Positions 12,195 through 24,403 of a stretch of DNA of 64,000 nucleotides are shown here, piece after piece. How positions within the stretch are numbered: the stretch's first letter is position 1; each line of letters starts with the position of its first letter. The notes under the pieces are model-generated. The model was not told where the DNA came from, made no database searches, and saw nothing but the letters and a program-made list of their open reading frames with translations. A program made the translations under genes and the position numbers. The stretch covers positions 10,931,001 through 10,995,000 of the forward strand of contig CM069596.1 of the NCBI GenBank assembly GCA_035771175.1, in the 5' to 3' direction. This DNA is from Paratinospora sagittata. Its lineage: Eukaryota; Streptophyta; Magnoliopsida; Ranunculales; Menispermaceae.

Positions 12195-13770
12195 TGTTGG
12201 CTTAGATAAGTGTCGAAGAGGGGGGGGGGTATGAATTGGACAAGTCACAGGTTATACCTTTCAAAATCAAATAACAGAAATTTAAATTTAGTGAAAAATA
12301 AAAATAAAAAACACAACTATTTATAATGGTTCGGCCTCGCCTATGTCCACAATCTTCCCGATTAGGATTTTTCAAACTCCACTATTGAATTCTCTTCACA
12401 AGTGAGCATCAAACGGTTACACCTTCTCAACTTCACAGGTGTGAGAAAACCTTTACACTTTTCAACTTCACGAGTGTGAGAAAAATCGTTACACTTGAGC
12501 TTTACAAACTCACAAACAGTGACTCCCCGTCATTTACAATTTAAATTCCAACTCAATAAGATTGATTCTCTTACCAAGAATCAAACAATACTTACAACGC
12601 AATAAGAACTTCACAAAGATGTGTTCAACAAGAATGATTAATGTTGAGCATAGCTGAACATGTGAAGTTGCTTTTTTTCCCTTCATTTTGGATTTCTTTG
12701 AAAAATGAAGATGAAGACCACTTTAATCCAAGGAAAGATTTTGATACGCGAAGTTTAAAAAAGAATCAATTTGCAAATTTCTTTCAGTAAAATTAGACTA
12801 ACTTTTAAAGAGTGTAAAATGTTTCAAAAACTTTATTGTCTTTTTGTTTTTGTATGAATGTTCTCTCTTTTCAAGCAAAATAAAAAATGTTGCTCAAGTA
12901 GACGACCATTAGGGTTTCAATCTCTCAAAACCCCTAAGTTTTTTGTTTGAAATTCAAATGCAACGGATATAATCTTTCACAGAAATTTACATGAAAATTG
13001 CAATGGTTCAGAACAGTTGTTGCACGCTTCAGAAGACAGTTTCTTTTGAGATAGCTAAGTAAGCATCTTATAGCTCAAGGATGGTGCTACAACATTGAAG
13101 GCTAAAAGGCTCAAACTGCATGTGAGCATTCTGCATTCTAGTGAGTGTCCTGCAATATGTTGAATTGAAAGCTAAGATGATCTCAGACATATTCAGGAGC
13201 GCGCTATTGTGACATGAGTGTCCTACTGACGTAGGAACTTCCTACAACACTGGCCTGATAGTTAAGTGATTTGGCTACTTGCTCGAGCATCCTTCAAGAC
13301 TACGAGCGTCCTGCTCAATTTGAGAACTTTTCAAACATTTGACTTCTGTGAAATCTGTCAAATCGAATCGATTCAAAACCATTTTGAATCAAATCATATA
13401 CTTCGAAAACATTCAACATACTTGAATATCATTTGGAAATAATCAATTTGACTGATCAAACTCATTTTGATGAGAATTTTCAAACAATTCAGAACTTGAA
13501 GAACTTTTTGAGAAGATTCAAAAATTGGATTGAGATTTGCTGAACAGATCTAAAGTGAAGTTTTACAAGCCTAAAGGCACTCTAAGCAGACACAAAAAAA
13601 AAAAAAACCTTGACGTCCATTGCCTTAAAAATTGTCCAATTGCTTGATTGAAGATTCCTCACTTGACTTGACTTGAGCTTTAGCTTAATTGAATATGATT
13701 CTTTACATTTAAGCTTATGAACTCACATCAAGTGTTAATTTGATGCAGAATGTGATTTGTAATCATCAAA
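12195..13770 (-). mobile_element. Solo SIRE/Maximus-like copia LTR
   Basis: On the minus strand it runs from TTTGATGATTACAAA to AAGCCAACA and carries the CCCCCCCCCC pyrimidine block and the GGCGAGGCCGAACC motif. ATATT flanks it on both sides (12190-12194 and 13771-13775). Its length is 1,576 bp. It is the second insertion into the LTR at 9612-15619. Confidence 0.88.
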
Positions 13771-15493
13771 ATATTCAACTATAAAGGTAATTGAAATAAC
13801 AATATCCACATCAAAATCTTTAGTCCAAATGACTCACATGATCAAAATTTCATAAATTCGCATCTATGTTCCATATCCAACTAATATACCCATCTAGGTG
13901 ATAATATATACAGTAAGGTGTTTTACTTATATACATAGTTTAAAATATGAAAAGAAGTTCCAACTTCTCAAATAACATACATCAAGGAAATAAAGGAGCT
14001 TGCTACTCTTCACGAGCCTTGCTTTTTTCTTTTAGAATCTTTACTTGAAATGTTTGAGAAGAAAGAGTGAGCAACAACAAGCTCGGTGAATATTCCTAAC
14101 TATGACATCATATATGCAATCATATGAAACATACTTATTTAAAACAATTAGAACAATCATATGCAATGATTAGACAAATATAATACATGCTCAACATATA
14201 ACCAAAACCAATCAATGCATTCATTTATAAACATGCAGTATCTAGTGAAAAACCATAGCCATCTAGCAGAGCGAGACTGGCCCCTCATTATGCATCGATA
14301 AGGGTAACACCAACCCTCTTGTTACTTCTTTCAGTAAAATCATTCTTGGGTTCTCATCCTTAACTAGGACAACGTCGGTTCATGAGTACTTCAACAACCA
14401 CTCACGCGAGTTTAATTCGCAGAGGTTTTCCCCAATGGAATTAATTTCATGCTCTAACTTGCTCTAGCAAGTCTAAAGCATGCTCTGTTTTCTAAAACAT
14501 TTTCATAAATTAAAATCAAATGCATGTATCATAACATGTTTATCATTCCAAATCATTTTCATAGAATACAATGCCATAGAAGAAGACCAAGTGAAGAAAT
14601 AATCACATTACAAGATTTTTCAAACCTAAGTCCTGTCACCACAGCTACGAATCTAGATCCAAATCCTACTATTTTCAACCTGCCATATATCAAATTCATA
14701 TACTCTTAATCATTTCACACTTAAATATAAATTTTTCATTTACATGTCTCATTTTCCAGCTCAATTCGGGTCTCATACACAAGTAAGGAAGTGAAGAATA
14801 GTGAAAATAGACTTCCCAATCATATTCTTACTAGTTTCCAATTCCATTTTCTTACTGGGAACCTATGTCCGACTTATTAAAATTAGGATTCTATTTCCAA
14901 AAATTATTCTTTCCACAAAAAAATGTGTAAAATCAGTCCTACTATCATTCTACAACCATAAACAGATATTTCACCAAGGATTTACATGTTCCTAAAGGTT
15001 CCAAATGTCAAATTTAACTACTGATTGCTATATAAATTTCATATTTAACAAATCAACACAAACTAACCATAGTTTCTGGGTTTCTACGGCTGAGGGAGTG
15101 TTATTCACCATTCCCAGCTAGTTCCCGGTCAACTTGGGTCAAAACCCTATTTCTAAGAATGTTGGAAACGACTCCCATAACATAAATTACTTCGAGGAAA
15201 GTGTTACTCTTGACCCAATTGCAATTTCACAAAGAAATATAGTGAAAACACTTACCTAGGCGAAGATTTGGCCAAGAAATGGTGATTTCCCTCTTTCCCC
15301 TTCTTCCTTCCTTCATTCTCTTTAATTTTGGGTGAGAATGAGTCGAAAAATCGATTAAAATGGGTTAAAAAACAATTCTCCACCGCCTCTTTAACATGTG
15401 GAGCCCATAGGAATCCAATCAACTGATTTGATCTTGCTGCTCATTCCTCTTTCTTTTCTTCATTCTTTCATGCACACAAACTTAACACACATA

Positions 15494-15505
<12 letters not shown>

Positions 15506-15524
<19 letters not shown>

Positions 15525-15528
15525 CATA
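15506..15528. repeat. (AC)n microsatellite
   Basis: About eleven AC dinucleotides inside the minus-strand LTR. Confidence 0.85.
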
Positions 15529-15619
15529 AACATGATTTCTATGTACTTATACGCGTATTATACACCTCATAATACATATAAGTCAGCGTAAACTTTGACC
15601 AAAAGTACGGGGTGTTCCA

Positions 15620-15794
15620 CTGCTACTGCTAACCCCTATCAAATAGGATCTCTGAAGTCGTTTTTGATCCTTTTCATTCACAAAGTATCAACCACCATCA
15701 TCTCTAGAACAAATAGGGCTAATCTGTTGAACTCATGTTCATATTCACAAACAATCATAGTTCCCTGTTTGAGGGTAATGAACTCCTCATGTCT
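15620..15794 (-). pseudogene. Ty3/gypsy gag, capsid segment
   Basis: Minus-strand translation gives EEFITLKQGTMIVCEYEHEF followed by NRLALFVLEM and, after a stop, MKRIKNDFRDPI. This is the retrotransposon gag (capsid) pattern of plant gypsy elements. Two stops fall near the LTR junction. It continues at 9611 once the LTR is removed, where the next residues are VRVQTYAQVM. The upstream part is cut off by the CACTA terminus at 15795. Confidence 0.72.
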
Positions 15795-16020
15795 CACTAC
15801 AAGAAAGATCACTTTCAATGGCTTGTCAAACAAGCCGTAAAATGGTTTTAACGACTTGGGTACCCAAGCTGTTGTTCAAGAAGTCATGGTAAAGCTCCCA
15901 TTATTAACGTAGATTTTACTTTTAACGGTTTGTCAAATGTGCCGTTAAACTTTCTTTTAACGACTTGCTTAACATGCCATAAATATACATGTCACTCCAT
16001 GTCGTGACAAATATGATCTC
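15795..16020. mobile_element. CACTA (En/Spm) terminus
   Basis: CACTACAAGAAA at 15795-15806 is the classic CACTA terminal inverted repeat. It is followed by degenerate subterminal repeats in both orientations, such as TTTAACGGTTTGTC and GTGCCGTTAAA (about 15816-15980). The target trinucleotide would be TCT at 15792-15794. I could not find the matching TTTCTTGTAGTG end, so the element's extent is unknown; it may include sequence up to about 18.9 kb. Confidence 0.8.
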
Positions 16021-16240
16021 TTTGTAATAATTTAGGGTATAGGATACTATAATTCACTCTAATTAGTACTTGATACTCAATAATGCTTAAATTTTTATAA
16101 TTTTTCTTAACTCATAAAAAAAACTATATTTCAATGAAATCAAAATACATCAAAGTGTAAAATTATATAATATGTTCATAACAAAAATTATATATACAAT
16201 CACAACTGTCTACTTATTCATTTACATATATACTAAAATC

Positions 16241-16907
16241 TAGGGGTGTGCAAACCTCGGTTCAGTTCGATTTTTGGTAGAAACCGAAATTGAAACCGAA
16301 CCGAACTAATACTCAAACCGAACCGAACTGAATTTGTTCGGTTTGGTTCGATTTGGGTTGATCGGGTTAGTTACGTCAATTTTACAGTTATAAATCTTAT
16401 ATTTAACACTATTTTACCTTTTCAAAACACATTCAATCCTTTGAAAAATATAATATATAGTTCTATCATTACAATTAAAACACAAAATACATTATTACAT
16501 TCAATAATATGAATACTAAAAGAGATTGGCATGGAAAATTTCTACATGTTTTCCATTCAAAGCCTTTCTTAAGGCAATTTTTTTATATACCTGCACATCC
16601 AATTCCAAGTATCTAATAGTTAAACAAATAAAAAGTAAAAGCAAGTTCAAAGGATATTTTAATCATGTTCCTACATATTTAAAGCTTAGGGTTATAGGAG
16701 AAATGACAGTATTACCCTCAAGTTCAGTTCTGTTCAAATTAAATTCAATTTTTCAATGTCTAAATCGAAAACGGAACTGAGCCGATCGTTTTTTTCATTC
16801 CTTAAACCGAAAACCGAACCAAACTTCACAAAAATAGAACCAAACTGAACCGATCACATCGGTTTGGTATGATTTTTCAGTTTGGTCGGTCTCGATGAAC
16901 ACCCCTA
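16241..16907. mobile_element. Non-autonomous hAT-like MITE
   Basis: TAGGGGTGTGCA at the left end pairs with TGAACACCCCTA at the right end, giving a short terminal inverted repeat. An exact 8-bp duplication CTAAAATC flanks it (16233-16240 and 16908-16915), which is hAT behaviour. The 667-bp body begins and ends with purine/pyrimidine runs of the CCGAACC/GGTTCGG type. There is no transposase. Confidence 0.92.
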
Positions 16908-16915
16908 CTAAAATC

Positions 16916-18900
16916 TTAAGACCTAGAAAAAAAACCATTACATCGATGACACGAAGGACCTTGGTTCCAAAAAAAATTATATAGCTCTTCTCCATCATTT
17001 TAATCTCCACCTGCATGCAAACCAAAAAAAAAAAATCAATTAAAAATACAAATTAAAATCATTTTAATCTACAATGGGCTACCGGCATCATCTACGGGCT
17101 ATAAAAATTGGCAATATTTGATAGTTTCCATGATAAGAATCAAAAACTAAAATGAGTGCAAGGCATTTTATCAATCCACCTCATTAATTTATAACCTCCC
17201 CAAACTTTGCTCTCTTGTTCCATCTAACTTGCATTTTTCCAAAACTTCACCAACTTCTATGATGCCTTACAAAACAAGAAGCCCTTATCTGTAATTAGTA
17301 CTCTTCTTAATCCCTAAAACGTAGGAATTAAAAGGCAAAGCAAGACTCCAAAACAAAATTGCGAATTATATTAGTTGCTTCACTAAGTTCAACAGAGTTC
17401 ACTGTCTATTACACCAAAATACAAAACATGCCATTTAAAGACATTAGCTACCTCATCTACTTAATCCACCTCCTTTAACTTGTTGTACTTACATGCTCAC
17501 AGCATTTGATAGGACCACTAAAACCATAATTAAGGAATTTTTCTAGTAAACAAAAACTATTCGCTGATTTCAGAGAAAGAAAGAAAGAAAAAGCCAACCA
17601 CTCATCAACATCACAATATCAAGAACCAGAAGAAAATTGATCCCAAAAACAAGAATTCCGAATATATGGTAATAAGTTAGATGTGTTCCATGATAAATGA
17701 AGAAGCTACTTGGATTTGTGCTCTAGATCTTGTTAAGGAAAATACAAAAAGAATAAAAACTAATAAACAACTTTACTTTCCACACCCATTTCTATTCTTA
17801 AAAAGCTCTTTTTTTTTTTCAACAAGGGCTTGACCTAGTCAATGTTAACAATTTAGTAACTAAATTTATTATTATTGGTCAATGCACCATTCCATCTTCA
17901 AGTAGTAAGGCGGTGAATTCAAAAGATGAGAAAAAGTAAGCATAAATATATCATAAGTTAATATGCATGTAAAATTGATAAAACCACCAAATATTAACCA
18001 CAAATATCAGTAGTAGCTAGCACAAATTGAGGCATAATTGACTATAGAAAAGAAAATGTAAAAAATTTAGGCAAATAATTTTACAAAGTATTTCATTCAT
18101 AACAAAGCATATTCAGCAAAAGACGTCAAAATTACATAAAGGTCTCAAGCTACATAGTGAGGTTAAATAGAGCATTGAAGAAGCTGTAACACCATGCAAT
18201 GACATCAAGGACTGCAGCACAACCCAACTCCACATAGAAGCCCTCAAATTAACATTAGAACAACCTTTTACTAAACAATTCATGAAAAAAGAATACAGCA
18301 AGTGGGACCAGATGGCTTATTTAAAACACATAAGCCAAAAAATCCACCAAAAAGTAATAGAAAGGAAGGCCAACTACAAATTCATCAACCCCTTTGAGAG
18401 AAACATTTTACTTTCCACCATCTAACCCTATTTTTCTAGAACACATGTTATTGCTTTAATCATATCATAACTAATGTTAATTTTTCCCCAAGAAGTTCCT
18501 ATGGAATTGGTTGTTATTGTTGCCAGAGAAGCGTTTGGGTGTCTCTTCTCTGAGAGTAACATTTCACATCTAAAAACTCAAGAAAAGGGATTGTAGAACT
18601 CTGAAAAGGGAACTGTTAACTGACAATTTTCTAGTTCTAAGACACCACTACAATATTATTTAAACCTTCCAAAAGGAATTTAAAAATTAGTTAACTTTTT
18701 TATCTTTTAAGAATATTTTGTAATCTAATAAAAAAACAAGAACAGAGGAGAATCCTACAAGAGATTAATTTATAGTCTTTGCAACAGTAATAAATGATGC
18801 AATTCGACTTGCTACTTGGAAAAAATAAAGATTATCCATTCATAGTTAGTAACAAATGATTTTTTATTCTTGTATACATAAATCTATGCATTTCAAGTCA
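16916..18900. other. Unassigned AT-rich interval
   Basis: About 2 kb without a recognisable gene or repeat end. It may be the interior of the CACTA element that opens at 15795. Short ORFs show no domain. Confidence 0.3.
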
Positions 18901-18904
18901 AAAA

Positions 18905-19303
18905 GGGCTTACCTTAGCTCCAAAATTCAAACTCTAGGTCTTTCCTCTTATTTCCCTTTCGTTTCTCCCTTCCTCTACAACAGAAACCAGCTCAAATGAG
19001 CTGAAATGGGAGAAGAAAACCTTTTACAGGCATGCAATATGCCTCACCGACCTATTTAAAAAAGTTGTCACAACAGGCAGGAGCGCGCTCCTCCACTCTG
19101 GGAGCGAGCTCCTAGTGCCCAGACTTGAATTGTTTTGAAGTTTTCCATCCTAATATCCATATTTAGGGTCTCGATATTCCTACGACACTAGGATACACAC
19201 AAATACGACATTTTACGACCATCTACGTACGTATACTCGTATAAATATGTTTGACAATTCATACAAATCAACACAAAAGATTTGACCAAATGTACGGGAT
19301 GTT
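18905..19303 (-). mobile_element. Fragment of a family D gypsy-type LTR
   Basis: On the minus strand it starts GTAACATCCCGTACATTTGG (the first T of TGTAAC is changed to C) and follows family D for about 400 bp. It contains the palindromes GGAGCGCGCTCC and GGAGCGAGCTCC at 19080-19113. The rest of the LTR is missing. The left limit is approximate. Confidence 0.68.
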
Positions 19304-19304
19304 A

Positions 19305-20125
19305 CGTGTAGGCTCAACAATGAGACCTTATTATTAGACATAGGCTCATACATGCTACTTTGTAAATTAGGTATGCTAACCTTGATCAGAAGGATGACCT
19401 CGGTATTGAACACTATGAAGTGATTCTCTAATGGACATTTTCGAGGTAGTAATTTTATAGGCCAATGGCACTTGTGGGAGCTTGTTTGGCCACAAACCTT
19501 TTTTACCTTTTCTAGCTTATCTTTGACGCTACTCATATGGTTAAAGTATTCTAGGTGGGTAGTACTAATTTGAGTTAAGAGACAAGCAAATGACAACTTT
19601 TAGCATTTATGTGGAATCGCCCCCAATATATAACAAGGTGCCAGGTGGCCATAAACCCTATAATATAAAGACTTCTAGTTCTCTCCCATCCAATATATGG
19701 CAAGGTGCCATGTCACCATAAACCTTATGATATAAATACTTCCAATTCTCTTCATAATAGGTAAGTCATTAATTACCATAGAAATACACTTCGGATTTGT
19801 TGTTTAGAGAGACCATGATAGTTGTTCTTTTCTCTATTCATAAGTTTGAGGCTCCGAGCTGACAATTTAGCGTTAGATTTATATCCACATCCAATTTCAA
19901 TTAGTTCATTCTCCTTACTTGTTGGTCAAATGTTGTATTAACATAATCAATCACAAATAAGCCTTTTACAGTCAACTTTATTATAAAAGCTATTTTAAAG
20001 AGAACCCAAGGTACAAACCACCAACTTGCTTTATTGAACATAACATTTTTTTTGAACATTTATTGAATGTAACATGGCATGCAATTAAAAGATTACGATT
20101 TCCCCAATGTTAATTTTAGGGGTAG
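19305..20125. other. Unassigned interval with a ~73-bp duplication
   Basis: A minus-strand open frame at 19213-19596 has no domain I recognise and runs into the LTR fragment, so I do not call it a gene. At about 19624-19753 two adjacent related segments each contain GCAAGGTGCCA-like and CCATAAACC-like text followed by ATATAAA. Confidence 0.4.
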
Positions 20126-20126
20126 C

Positions 20127-20330
20127 TAAATGAACAACAAAAATGCCCTCTTTCTACCACAAAAAATTACAAATTTTAACTTCCAACTGCAATTAGACCA
20201 AAAAACCCCTATCTTAATTTTTTTTCCCATTTCATCTCAATAACCTTCTAACTCTAACCCACCTTCATCCCTACCCCACCCTCATCCCTAGCCCACCCTC
20301 ATCTTCTTTCATTCTTCTCTATTTGCAAAC
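20127..20330. mobile_element. Putative left terminal region of Mutator-like element
   Basis: AGGGGTAGCTAAATGAAC at about 20127 resembles GAGGGTTGCTAAATATACC at the left end of the small Mutator-like element at 36613. Both are followed by similar pyrimidine-rich leaders (AAAAATGCCC, CCACCTTCATCCC). The autonomous-type transposase follows within 0.6 kb. No matching right end or 9-bp duplication was found, so this is a tentative boundary. Confidence 0.42.
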
Positions 20331-21008
20331 CTCTTTACTCCTTGAAGGTCTTTTTTTATTCTAATAGCATTTTAAAAGTATGAGATTCATCTTTAAAAGT
20401 TTACAATCATTTTTATTGTGTTTACAACCATATTTTTGTGTTTTTTAGTGTGGTGCATGTGAATCTAAAAATCCTAAGTCAATCTCTTAGGATATTCAAA
20501 AACTTCATTGATCTACACATTTTCAAAGTATTATGGAGAAAGATTTAGTTTTAAAAGACGAAACACATCCTTTAAAGGTTTTTTTTTTCTTTTTTTTTAC
20601 GCATTTCGAAAGTTTTTTTTTTTTAAATTTCTTCGTCGTGTGGTTTGGTCATGCAGGACCGAACGAAAAGTTCTAGGTTCGATCAAACAAGACCGAACCA
20701 ATAGTAATTGGTTTGTTCCTGTTAAAGGCGAAGATGCCTAGGGATAATGAATGGACATTGTCAGTAGCATGCGACACTCATAATCATCCAACAACAAAGT
20801 AATGCTGGGAGGTTAACGAAAGAAAAAATGAAGAGATGGATATTATGATTCATATGTCTAAAAGCAATGCCAGGCCAAAAGACATCCTCATAACATTAAA
20901 AGAAAAAGATGCCAATAATGCATCTACTTTGAAGACGGTCTACAATGCTAAACAAAAGCATAGTATAATGGAGTACGGTGCAACAACTGTTGCACAAGCT
21001 AAAAGAAC

Positions 21009-21743
21009 TGTAACGACCCTCATTTTCATAACATGGGACCCCAAGAATTTTTAGATGTTGTGTGGTATGTTCTTATGAGGTAAATTGTTTATGAGTGTAT
21101 GTATGTTATGAATATATTATACATACCATACCATTATATATTAGATAATGTATGTTATGGACATGGCTTAGAATATTATACATACCTTCTTATCTAATAA
21201 TAATAATCTTATGTGTAGTTGTATTCATATATTAGAGAATATGAGTGGATGAAATAAAAAGATGAGGTGGTTAATTCCATGTAAAGTATTATATGCATTA
21301 GATGGAAATTGCATGATCTTCATTTAATTTAAAGTAGTATACATGTATTTTGTTTTTGTAAATATATGTATATAACCCCACATGTATAATTAAGTAGATG
21401 GACATGTCGTTGTAATAGTTAGTGACTGTTAGATGTTAACAAAACAAAGTATATGATTTAATAGTGGATATGATGATCCTTAGGTGTGGGATGAAATATT
21501 TTTGATGGGGATGATGATACATGTATATTTAATTTGATGTGATGTATATATGTGTTGATGATGATTTATATGAGATGTTTATCAGGTTGTTGAGATTGTG
21601 AGATGCCCAGTTTACAGGAGAGACTCTATTCGAGTCTCGGTTGAGGCTTAACAGGACTCTAATGGTCCTATGGGTGATAAGATGGTTAGATATCTGTGCC
21701 GATCAAGATGCCTTGGGGGATTGTGAAAGTGGTTTTGACAAGA
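21009..21743 (+). mobile_element. Short solo LTR (family F) in the transposase
   Basis: Starts TGTAACGACCCTC and ends GTGGTTTTGACA at 21740. AGAAC precedes it at 21004-21008. After the CA end comes AGAAGAAC: an imperfect AGAAG abuts the end, and an exact AGAAC lies three bases further (21744-21748). Joining at the exact copy restores the conserved text LKEQYVEWHR of the transposase, so three extra bases (AGA) probably sit at the junction. About 735 bp; it lacks the GAGCT/CAGG block of the long LTRs. Confidence 0.82.
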
Positions 21744-22535
21744 AGAACAATATGTTGAGTGGCATAGGTGTGATGAGGGAATTGATCTTGTGAAAGACTT
21801 TTTTGGGCTCATCTTGTTGTTGTTGATCTCCTGAGATTCTTTCCTCATTTATTGTTGATGGATTGTACATACAAGAGAAAAAAGTACAATTTTTTATTGT
21901 TACAAATTGTTGGCGTTACATCAACAGACATGACATTCTCAGTGGTGATCGCTTATTTAGATTATGAAAATGAAGGCAATTACATGTGGGAACTAGATAA
22001 ATTGAAGCAATTGTTGAATGGTTGGTCCCTACCCAAAGTAATTGTGACAGACAGAGAGTTGGCTTTGCTTAATGCAATTTCGAATGTGTTCCTTGATACC
22101 GTTCACTTACTCTATACGTGGCACATAAACAAAAATGTGTTGGCTAGATCAAAGGGTTTGTTTGAAAAGAACAATGAGTTTGAAGCTTTTATGGGCTCGT
22201 GGAATGAGTTGGTTGCAAGTGAAACAGTGGAGGAATACCACCAACATGAGAGAGTATTGTGTCAAAAGTACAGTGAGTACCCTAGTTTGGTGCAATATCT
22301 AAAATGTACATGGTTGGATCTCCATAAAGAAAGGTTTGTGAAGGCATAAACAAATCAACTTGGGCATCTTGGCAACACCACAACTAACAGAACAAAGAGT
22401 GCGCATTCAAAGTTGAAAATATATTTAGGCTCATCTCAAGGTAACTTTGAGACTTCTTGGGTGGTTATCAATTCGATGCTAGAATTGCAACACACAAAAA
22501 TCAAAGCTTAATTTGAAAAGAGCTTCAACATTGTA

Positions 22536-24403
22536 TGTAACACCCGTACTTTAGGATGACATCATTTTGACCAGTAAAGTACTCGTATACGTGTACGTGT
22601 ACGTATTTGATGCTCGACGCGTGTTGGTTTGAGTATCTTTGCATGATTTTAAGTTGTTTAATGTGTGCGTAAAGTTTTAGAATGATCGGAGACTTGTTCG
22701 GTGTCGAAACATGTTGAAAACGGTGTTTTGGATCAGTGGAGCTCTCTCCATTGTCACCGATTACATCAATAGCTTGATCTCTTTGATCAGTGGTCCGATT
22801 GAGCTGAAATTTTGTCAGCTTATTCTCCTTTGATAGATCTTCATTATGAACGATGAAGATCGTGATTGTAGTTGTCTACTATGAGGTGTAAGACTCCAAA
22901 CATTGTTTCTCAGATTTGCGGATTTTCTTGTGCAGTTTTGATCAAACGGTTGGATCTCGCAATCCCATCGTTAGATTGAGCTAAAATTTTACCAGAAGAT
23001 TGGTAACTGAATCATAAAAAATTTAACGATTAAGATGTTAAATTGGTGAGTCGTTTGCAAGAAATTGATTATCTAAGTGCAACAGGAAAACTGTTCCTTT
23101 TATTTAAATGTGTTTTTTAAGTGTGGGCCCAAATTTTGCAACTTACCTTCTATAAAAGCCATTGGGACGTGTTTTGGCTCATTTTTCACTTTCAAAAGAG
23201 CGAAGAGAGCTTGGAGAAGAGGAAAAGAAGGGGAGAGGAGAAAAGGAAGGGAATACTAGGGTTTTGGTGCATTCTTGCCCAAAAATCCTCCAAGGGATTG
23301 TGATTGATTTAAGTGACCCGATTAAGCCAATTGGAAGTTGAAATGCGTAGGAGTCTTGGTGGCATCCTAGTGCCATGTTCTGATTGTGGTTGGATTGGAT
23401 TGGCTAAGCCTAGCCAATCAATTGTGAGTGTTCCTTTACTTGTGGTTTCTTTATATGTGGCATTGTATTACATAAATTGATTTGAATTAATATATATGTC
23501 ATATGCATGCTTTTAATTAATTCATGAAATGAATTTGCGCAAAGTCTGGTTGGGTTATCAATTGGGTTGTGAGGTCTACTAGTTGGGGTTTCCTTTGGAA
23601 AATCTCGTAAGTCTAGCGGTGATCCCCAGTTGTGTGCCTTGCAGAGAATTTTATGGCTTGTGTAGATAGGATCGCTTAAACATGGTACGTGTCTTGGTGA
23701 GCCGATCCTATTAGCTACACAACCCTAGAAATCCTATTAGATATGAGTATTGTTTGGTCGGATCGAGCTCTGAGTGTCGCGAACCCAGGCCTTTGATCAC
23801 TCTTGCTCAGGAGGTGTTAGGATTGCATTGACATGTGTTAGAAAAATGATATGCATTGTCTTGGGTAATGACATGATGCATTATATTGACATGTATGTAA
23901 TCTTGTTTTATCACCATGTTATTTCAAATGCTTTTATGTTCTTGCCATGTTTTATATAAATGCATGTATATTGCCACTTGTGAAAGACATGCACTGAGCT
24001 TGTTGTAGCTCACACCTCATCCTTATCATTTCAGGTTCTGATAGGAAGGGGAAGGGGAAAGCTTGACTGCGAAGCATTTTCCATACTTTTGTTGATGTAG
24101 GTGTTAGTACATTTTTTTATATTTTGTTAAATATGTACTAAATAACTCCTATGGTATATACTTAACACTTAGATGGGATGTGTACGGTTTTGTATAATTG
24201 TGGACTTATGGAATTTTAAACTTGGTATTTTTGGTGATGTAATATATTTGTTGTTGTTGATCATGTTTAGATGGATGTTTATTTGGAATTTTGTTATTGG
24301 GAATTGTGTTTATGTTAGGCTGACGAGACGTCGGGTGTATCGAGGGAGAGTATACTCGGGGGTTCCGTGCCGGTCATGACGTCACTAATCGTGGGTCGTG
24401 ACA
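22536..24403 (+). mobile_element. Solo LTR, gypsy-type (family B)
   Basis: Starts TGTAACACCCGTACTTTAGG and ends GTGGGTCGTGACA with perfect TTGTA duplications (22531-22535, 24404-24408). It is 1,868 bp. It contains GACATCATTTTGACC near the start, a GAGCTTGTTGTAGCTCAC block with TTTCAGG near 24000-24035, and ATGACGTCACT at 24376-24385. It interrupts the transposase between its DDE core and SWIM finger without loss of bases. Confidence 0.94.

Larger units (their letters stand above)
9612..15619 (-). mobile_element. Gypsy-type LTR (family D) with two nested solo LTRs
   Basis: On the minus strand it begins TGGAACACCCCGTAC (right end, CA at 15618-15619) and ends GGGTTGCGACA (TG at 9612). Removing the solo LTRs at 9678-12096 and 12195-13770, each with one duplication, leaves about 2.0 kb, matching the 2,152 bp copy at 567-2718. 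The flanks are gag sequence on both sides, so it inserted into a gypsy gag gene. The flanking pentamers (TTACC left, CTGCT right) do not match, so its duplication has decayed or the ends were remodelled. Confidence 0.8.

Noticed and set aside
19213..19596. 127-codon minus-strand ORF
   Set aside because: Part of it is the start of an LTR and the remainder shows no domain or splice context that I recognise.
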